Shown here piece by piece: positions 57,512-64,000 of a stretch of 64,000 nucleotides of DNA. Source of the DNA: Scolanthus callimorphus. Lineage: Eukaryota; Cnidaria; Anthozoa; Actiniaria; Edwardsiidae. The stretch lies in assembly GCA_033964015.1 (NCBI GenBank), contig CM066915.1, positions 14,610,372 through 14,674,371 of the forward strand, in the 5' to 3' direction. The position numbers and the translations under genes were made by a program. Below the pieces are notes generated by a model. That model did no database searches and had not been told where the DNA came from. It saw only the letters and a list, made by a program, of their open reading frames with translations. Within the stretch, counting starts at the first letter, position 1. Every line of letters begins with the position of its first letter.

Positions 57512-60500
57512 ATGGCGGCAAAGCATGCGTTCGACGAGATCAACAACATTAACGAAAACCCCTATAAACGGGCTAAATTAGACAACACATACCACGATGG
57601 CCGGTTTGGCTCTCACGCTAACCAAGACCCTCATTTCGCCGATCCATCTAAAGTTGTTCACATTCGTGGAGTTGCAGACGAAGCTCGGGAACAAGATCTC
57701 ATGCAAAGCCTTTCGCAATTTGGTGGCATCGCGTAAGTTTTCAGGGATATTTGGCGAAATCTTTTCTCGATGCTGGCTTTCATGCAACTTTTGTCATCTT
57801 TAGATGTATAACGATGATGCCGAAGATACGACAAGCGCTTGTCGAGTTTGAGGTAAGACGAGAGTGAATTCCTGCGAAGTCCAAGTCGGGAAAAGTCAAC
57901 ATCGATAAGCTAACAAGCTCAACTAAGTTTACACGAGAGTGTCAAAGAAGCCAAGCTTACTTCTCCTTTGTTACTATACTATGTAATTTTATAGACATGA
58001 TATGATATAGGAGCTATTAAATCGCATATAGTGTAGCATTGTGCTTGAGCTAACTATCGTTGACGTTATAACTTATACATCATGTAAGCTTATAGGGGTG
58101 GATGCCTTTGAAAGGATCGTATAAAGTAGCAGTGGTGTCATATATTGTAACCAGGGTCTATCACATTCTCAATTTATTTAGTTTCGATATTACGAGAAGG
58201 GTAACGTGGAGGGCGATTGCAGGGTAAAATGAATAAAATGTCAGATAACACTCTATGTTTTTTTTTTCTTTGTTTTGATGGACCCAATAATTAAAAACAT
58301 TTCTAAAAATTAAAGACAAAAATTGTATAAGCTTAATATATTTCTATAAACTATAAACTATAGTGTTTTATCAGGATTTCGGCCACTGAGAAATATTGTA
58401 ATTTGCACGTGTGAAAAATTACGATAATGCCCACTATCGCAAAATTCATTGCGAAAAATTTGCACAGAAAAGTTTTAATAATAAACAGAATAATACATGT
58501 GCACTTGGAGATATGAAATTGATCTTCTAGTGTTCAAATTTGATATCTCATGTGCGTTCACTGCACTCACACATGAGATATCACAATTTGAACATCAAAG
58601 ATAAATTTCATATCCCCAGGCTCCCATGTATTATTCTCTATTTATTTAATGACCTTCCTCCTTGCTCCAGGCCAGGATTGGCTCTAAATGTACTTCAAAT
58701 ATATATTCATTCTGATTTCCATTTGAAGCAAAAATGTATCCATATGTTATTATTAGCTCTTAGGATCAACCATTATGCATTTTTAATCACATAGCCTGAG
58801 ATGCTTTTCTATATTTTTTCTTTCATTATATTATGCTCCCTATCATTGTCGACAGTTTCTTTCACTCCTGTCAATATATTGTGCTGTGCTTCATATATAA
58901 ATTCGGGCTGATTTGATAAAGTGCAGCAATTTACAATTATTTCTCTTTTATAATGCAGGATATTCGTAGTGCTAATGATCTGGTCAAACAAACTCAGGTA
59001 TGCCATCCACTGGGATTAATAACTATATCCTCTATCTAACTCAAATGGCCAAATCATCAAGTGTATTTCTGGACAAAAATTTTAACGGCTAATATTCTTC
59101 TATGATTTATTTGTATTAATTATCATAGATGGGGAACCCAGTAATTTTATGTGGAAGACCAGCATATGCTAACTACTCCAAAAGTAAACAGATATCCAGG
59201 TTAGTGAAAATAATCATTTTAAAATACTGGTAATGGGAGAGATAAATATACTATTTTCTGGAAAAGATTACAGTATCTCAGGTAGCAAGAATCCAGTCCA
59301 ATGATGTTTTGTATAACCAACATGTATGTGCCCTCTGCTTGGGTTGTAGATTGATAGTAATACTGTGTTTACCTCCAGACAGCTGTAACATTAGAATGTT
59401 ATTAGCATTTTACTGAGACAAGTCAGCTGTTCATCTGTGTTAGTGCATGTGTATACTAAGGCAGCACAGCAAATATAAAATAATTATTAAATGTGCTGTG
59501 AGCATTTAATATGGATGCACATGTCAAAAAAAGGAATCATACAAATAATATATTTGAATAGCTGCAAATCTTGCAAAATGTGCTACAAGCTGAATGTACA
59601 GTAATACACTAATGATTGGGGGGAGTGACAAAAGGAGGAGAGGGGGAGGAAAGTTCCTCTCCCCACTCCCCCTCCCTTCTGTTTGTCTCTCATCCCATAC
59701 TGATGCTTTTGTCTGTCCAAGATAGTGCCAGCAATTTGCCTTCTCAAAAATCAGTTACAGTCCCAAAGTACAGTTCCAGTTTCACTGGTTATTGAAATGT
59801 TTATTTAATGCCCATAAAAGTAACATTTTTGTTATGAAAAAGAAGGCTACATTTAGGAAGAGAGAATATTATTAAAGAGCCTGTGTCAGCTGCCATTTTG
59901 ACAGCTTAGCAACATGCCAAGTCGAAGAAAGCATCCATTTCCATCGGCTGATTTAGAGAATATAAAGCAATGTTCTTGATTGAATTTGGTAAATCAAATC
60001 TGAAACTTTGTTTTTAGATGTTAATTCAGATATTTCTACACGTAATTCGTCTTCTAATATCGAAAGAAAACAATAACAAAGGAGTGGCTGACACAGGTTC
60101 TTTAAGACACTATTAAATATATTTGAAAATTTGTAATCAATCCTTCAATATTTACATGATACTAAAATTTTCTGAAACTTTTTATTCTTGATGTAATTTC
60201 TTGAACAGCATGATTGTTGACTAAATTAGACTACTCTTTCCTTTTTAAATAGAAAAGCGAGCATTATGAATAACACATACATGTACATAGAGCGGATTTC
60301 ACATGACTGTTAGAGCGGTTTTCACATGACTGTCGTGAAAACAATTGCAATTGAGCAATCACTAGCCAATCAGAATCGAGAGAAATCATGACTTGCTCCT
60401 AAATGGCTTTTTTCTTAGCCAATTGCAAGCCGAACCAATTCCTAAGTAATTACGCATTTGTATTTACTACAGAATTTAATTGGCTGAGAAAAACGAGTAG

Positions 60501-63500
60501 CCAATGAGAACGCAAAGCAATAGCAATTACATAACAAGTCTTGACAGTCATGTGAAATCCGCTCTATGAGTAATTCACAATTACTTTGTAATTACTCCAT
60601 TGTGAATAACACACACATGTACATAGAACGGATTTCACATGACTGTTATGAGTAATTCACAATTACTTTCAGGGCATCTGGGGAAGTGCGGTAAAAAACG
60701 GCAAAAAAGTGCGGGATTTTTTAGAAAAAAGTGCGGAAAAAAGTGCGGTAAAACGGTGAAAGTGCGGTAAAGTGCGGTAAATTATTTTCTTTAATTTGAA
60801 GGTTTGCGCTTTTGGGGGATCATAACAAGTCGTTTCTGTTGATTTTCTATTTGTTTTGTCATTTTAAAATGAATTTCGTTGAAACTGATGTAACAGCTAA
60901 CTTATTAAACTTCGCATGATCAATATTTAGGTCAAGAACAATGGACAAATGCAAAAAAAGAAGGGCTCACCATGCTTGCTTGCGCGGCATCAGTCATTTA
61001 AAACGCGAACCCCTAAAATCACTAAGAGCGCCTATTTCTCCATACAATCAACTCCCGCATGTGTTGTTCATAACAATAGAGTAGATTTTGTGAAAGTAGA
61101 CTGTGAAAAGTAGACTGTGAGTAGACTGTGAAAAGTACCGCCACAAAGCTGTTCCGCGCCGCGACCGTGACCGTACCACGACTACACGATTTCATTCCAT
61201 TTACAACAGGCCATGTTCCGTACCGCCACCGCAACAGTACCGTGCCGCACCGCGGCACTTTTCACAGTCATACGAAATCTGCTCTATCTTGCAATAAAGT
61301 TATCCAAAATGTAAACTTCGTGCTTTGTCATCACCATCTTAATCTAGGGTAAATGGCTCCGGCAGTTTCATAGGATATTTACGGCGTTTAAGTACAAATA
61401 AACGAACTTCTAACATCCAACATTTTTCGTTCTTCTATTTTGTTTCGCCTAAATACTTGACCTATTTAGCAAATAAAAATCGGGGTCACCGAAAAACGTT
61501 CGCCATTTGTATTTTACCCATTTCTTACAAGATCAGCTTTGGCTTATTTCCATCTACACTTCCATCCAATTACAGATCTCCTAATTGATGGTTTCTCGTA
61601 CTTATGCTCAAACGGTCTGCCGTGGAACGCCTGGTATTTTTTCTTCTTTTGCATTCGGTGGCGATCGTATCGGAAGAAAATGGTGGAGTTTTCAAGGTTT
61701 TTGCGCTTAATACTTCAGCATCAACATAATAAACTAGGTATTGACCTGCAAATCTTTGAAATTACCGTGTTTAGAAGGATTTTTCCACACAATTTTTAGT
61801 AATTTTCTTAAAAAGTGCGGAAAAGTGCGAAGAAAGTGTGAAAGTGCGATTTTTGGGCAAAAGTGCGGAATCGCACTGCCGCACTTCCCCAGATGCCCTG
61901 TACTTTGTAATTACTCCTATAGGTTTTATTCAGAATTGGTGTAATTACTTTGTGACTGTCATGGTTTCATGACAGTCATGTGAAAACCACTCTATAGAAG
62001 ACAATATTGCTTTTGTGATCCTTAAAAATAAAGTCATTGTAAGATGATACTTCAACTCAGGGTCACAGGATGGTTTTGCCATGAACCGAATGACCAAAGT
62101 CCTCTATGATTATAAAAATCCATAAGTAAGTGTGATGATCAATAAGTGGTCCTCTTTTTCAGGAATGTTCAAGTCCATCAAGAAACTCCAGCTAACAATA
62201 TACTACTGATAACAATAATTAACCCACAGTACACAGTCACTACAGTGAGTCTTATTCAGCCTCAGTCAGCAAGGGAACAGGCAATGAATCTTATTTTTGG
62301 TATTTGAAAAACAGCTAATCTGTGCACCCCTTTTCAGGACATCCTCCACACAATATTCAGCAAGCAGGGAAATGTGCTTAGGATTGTCATCTTCAGAAAA
62401 AGTGGTCTACAAGCCATGGTGGAGTATCCTTTTCTTTACAGGCTGAGCTACAATGGTGGACAAAAGTCGCTGAGACACGCACATAAAATTGGTCACCTAT
62501 TATGTCCAAAAGACCTCTCCCTGGTAACCCATCCTGTTTTCACCCTCTCCCCTTTTCAATGTTGAGCCACCCATGACCAACTTTTGCCACCCATGACCAA
62601 CTTTGAATGGGTGGGGGGAGGGGAGGGGGACTCAACCATTTTGGGTTTTAGTAGAATAGGCCATTTTGCACTAACTGGGTCACGTGACCCCAACTACCTC
62701 TTAACGAGACGTTTTGTCAAAATCAATTTCAGAAATACAAAGAACCATTTGATATTAGTGTTTCTGCTTAAAATCTCTAACCTGGAGCAAATGGCAGCGA
62801 GTTGAACTTTCAAGATTTTATTTAGAATGTCACGTGACCCAGTTAGTGCAAATGGCCTATTGAAGAGTAATGGATGCAAGTGTCTCAACACTTTTGTCTG
62901 CCATTGTAGCCTGATTCTCAGTTGCTACATATGGTGGAGTTTGTTGTATTTCATATCCATATTTACAGAGTTGATATTTTCCTATCTCTGACCTACGTCA
63001 CGGTAACCATTTGCATGCGCTTGTTTTCATCGTAAAAAATATATCAAATTTTAGAGTTGGAAAAAAGTTATTTACTGGCTTTAGGTTGGTCCGTATCTGT
63101 GACCTTGGCCTGGAAAATGTTGACCTCGGCCTCTGGCCTTGGTCAACATTTTCCAGCCCTCTGTCACAGTTTTTCCCTATACGGACCTCCCAGCCAGTAA
63201 ATAACATATATTTATTTTCCCACAGGGATTCACTAAATCAAGCAGAGATTGAACTTGATTTCTTGTCATGATTCTTCTCCTACCAGTAATATTGAATGTA
63301 AACAATTTAAACTGATTGGGGCTCTTTATGGTGTTGTAAGACGACCCTTAACTACTTGTTAGGTTTGACTCTGTTGAGGCAGCTCAACATGCTAAAAACA
63401 CTCTAAATGGAGCAGATATCTACACCGGATGTAACACACTGAAAATTGAGTTTTCACGGGTAAGACATAATACTCATTAAGAATGTCTAAATTGTATCTT

Positions 63501-63791
63501 ATTTAGTAATGATTTCTTTGGGAACTCACAATTACGAAAAGAAAAAAGAGGGCCAGAGTTTTTTTTTTACAATTTCACACTGAAAATATTTAGTGTCATT
63601 GCCAATTATGATGAGATCATTATCATTTCTGTTGTTGCTATTTTGTAAATATCTGCTTGTAATTATTTTGTCTGTCAGATATATAGTTTAATCAAGCTTG
63701 TGACACTTATTTATTTATTTTCAGACAACACAGTTAAATGTTCGTAAAAATGATTCAGAGACATATGATTATACCATGGAGAGAGGTCCAG
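57512..63791 (+). CDS. HNRNPL: hnRNP L orthologue, 5' portion (gene continues past window)
   Basis: Nuclear RNA-binding protein that binds CA-rich RNA and regulates splicing. Exons: 57512-57732 (ATG in CAAGATGGCGGC context), 57804-57852, 58959-58997, 59129-59199, 62163-62244, 62338-62423, 63363-63459, 63725-63791. All junctions have GT/AG sites and agree in phase. RRM1 spans the first four exons: VVHIRGVADEAREQDLMQSL (RNP2-like VHIRGV), ALVEFE, then VILCGRPAYANYSKSKQI. RRM2 starts NNILLITIINPQYTVTTDIL and continues VLRIVIFRKSGLQAMVEFDS and LNGADIYTGCNTLKIEF. It is followed by the hallmark LNVRKNDSETYDYT linker. These match vertebrate HNRNPL/HNRNPLL very closely, so identity is firm. RRM3 and RRM4 must lie downstream. 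Introns are 71 bp to 3 kb and carry several MITEs. Confidence 0.93.
58508..58616. mobile_element. Foldback MITE in hnRNP L intron, GTTCACTGCACTCAC loop
   Basis: The left arm starts GAGATATGAAATTGATCTTC and the right arm ends AAATTTCATATCCC, around TGATATCTCATGTG and its inverse. Related to 23548-23634. Confidence 0.75.
59876..60101. mobile_element. MITE with TTAA target duplication
   Basis: AGAGCCTGTGTCAGC at the left, GGCTGACACAGGTTCT at the right, TTAA at 59872-59875 and 60102-60105. TTAA is typical of piggyBac and Kolobok elements. A diverged copy is at 26434-26690 and a partial one near 24015. Confidence 0.78.
60265..60670. repeat. Tandem duplication that includes an occupied and an empty MITE site
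   Basis: The segment ACATGTACATAGAGCGGATT ... CATGACTGT TA TGAGTAATTCACAATTACTTT occurs twice. The first copy carries the 60313-60564 insert at the TA; the second (about 60617-60669) does not. Confidence 0.8.
60313..60564. mobile_element. 252 bp MITE with TA target duplication
   Basis: GAGCGGTTTTCACATGACTG at the left and its inverse (with one change) ending GCTC at 60564. TA lies at 60311-60312 and 60565-60566. The empty site is present at 60617-60669. The flanking host sequence itself has related ends (AGAGCGGATTTCACATGACT), so one family member appears inserted into another. Confidence 0.85.
60670..61900. mobile_element. 1.23 kb DNA transposon with subterminal AAGTGCGG repeats
   Basis: Ends CAGGGCATCTGGGGAAGTGC and the exact inverse. 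Inside each end, AAGTGCGG or close variants recur many times, as transposase-binding clusters often do. TACTTT is duplicated on both sides, and the neighbouring unoccupied copy reads ATTACTTTGTAATT. CAGGG termini recall hAT elements, though their usual duplication is 8 bp. No transposase frame remains. It contains the nested element 61079-61284. Confidence 0.78.
61079..61284. mobile_element. Nested TA-flanked MITE
   Basis: GAGTAGATTTTGTGAAAGTA at the left and CATACGAAATCTGCTC at the right, TA on each side (61077-61078, 61285-61286). Ends resemble the 60313-60564 family. The interior is GC-rich (CCGCACCGCGG) and partly palindromic. Confidence 0.7.
62656..62860. mobile_element. MITE in hnRNP L intron with GTCACGTGAC near each end
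   Basis: ATAGGCCATTTTGCACTAAC at the left and GTTAGTGCAAATGGCCTAT at the right; each TIR ends with the palindrome GTCACGTGAC, an E-box core. Target duplication unclear. Confidence 0.75.
63068..63204. mobile_element. Short foldback in hnRNP L intron
   Basis: TTATTTACTGGCT at the left and AGCCAGTAAATAA at the right. Inner arms pair GGAAAATGTTGACC with GGTCAACATTTTCC. Confidence 0.75.
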
Positions 63792-64000
63792 GTGAGATAA
63801 GCTATTACAGTCATATCTCTTTGTCATGTGACTGAGCTTCCTCTGTAACAAAACATCTTCAAATAGAAAAGTAAAACCACTGCCCTCCAAAAATAGATTA
63901 TGTACACTAAGACACAGTGGTGTTTGTGAATTTACAGTTTGTGAATCACAGTAGATGACAGTATTAGCACACTTCAACTGGCTCTACATTTTGTTTGTAC

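Noticed and set aside
1..64000. tRNA, 5S or other housekeeping RNA genes
   Set aside because: No cloverleaf with proper A and B boxes or recognisable rRNA or snRNA core was seen by eye; a covariance scan could still find divergent ones.

Overview
This is a 64 kb window of AT-rich animal nuclear DNA, most likely from an anthozoan cnidarian such as a stony coral. That placement is inferred from short-intron genes, a clear hnRNP L orthologue, Penelope-like elements (PLEs) with hammerhead ribozymes, and a very dense load of small inverted-repeat transposons. Recognisable host coding sequence is sparse; most of the window is repeats.

Layout. 1-5 kb: a possible gene fragment (exons near 1.3-2.6 kb), then a PLE fragment between two inverted terminal copies (3360-4941), each copy with an intact-looking hammerhead motif. 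6.9-16 kb: a gag-like retroelement fragment, then a roughly 935 bp satellite array with a dimeric higher-order pattern and two copies of a BEL/Pao-type protease fragment. 16-22.7 kb: LINE debris, a dispersed repeat with a second copy at 49 kb, a minisatellite and a 1.1 kb foldback. 22.7-34.6 kb: a large imperfect palindrome whose core is two head-to-head PLE copies (27709-30354 and 30386-33041) sharing the same frameshifts. 35.4-37 kb: a long-TIR element with a 9 bp target duplication, inserted at the edge of an older inverted-repeat element. 38-39.6 kb: minisatellites and a TTA-flanked MITE. 39.6-42.9 kb (minus): a frameshifted Tnp2/CACTA-like transposase gene with one intron. 44.1-46.8 kb: a multi-exon SAM-domain gene. 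47-53 kb: nested MITEs, tandem repeats and a hammerhead-like PLE remnant. 53.8-55.4 kb: an unrecognised basic, coiled-coil-like gene. 57.5-63.8 kb and beyond: the 5' half of an hnRNP L orthologue (eight exons seen, phases all consistent), its introns carrying more MITEs.

How it fits together. The supported host genes are hnRNP L (splicing regulator), the SAM gene and perhaps the basic gene; they do not form a pathway. The transposons hold most of the biological interest. Three places keep both an occupied and an unoccupied copy of the same target, which fixes element ends and gives TA target duplications. Two elements end in TAGCCTGC and have perfect 9 bp duplications. Five hammerhead-type motifs from three PLE lineages can be ranked by core integrity. 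All positions and gene models were read by eye, without database searches.
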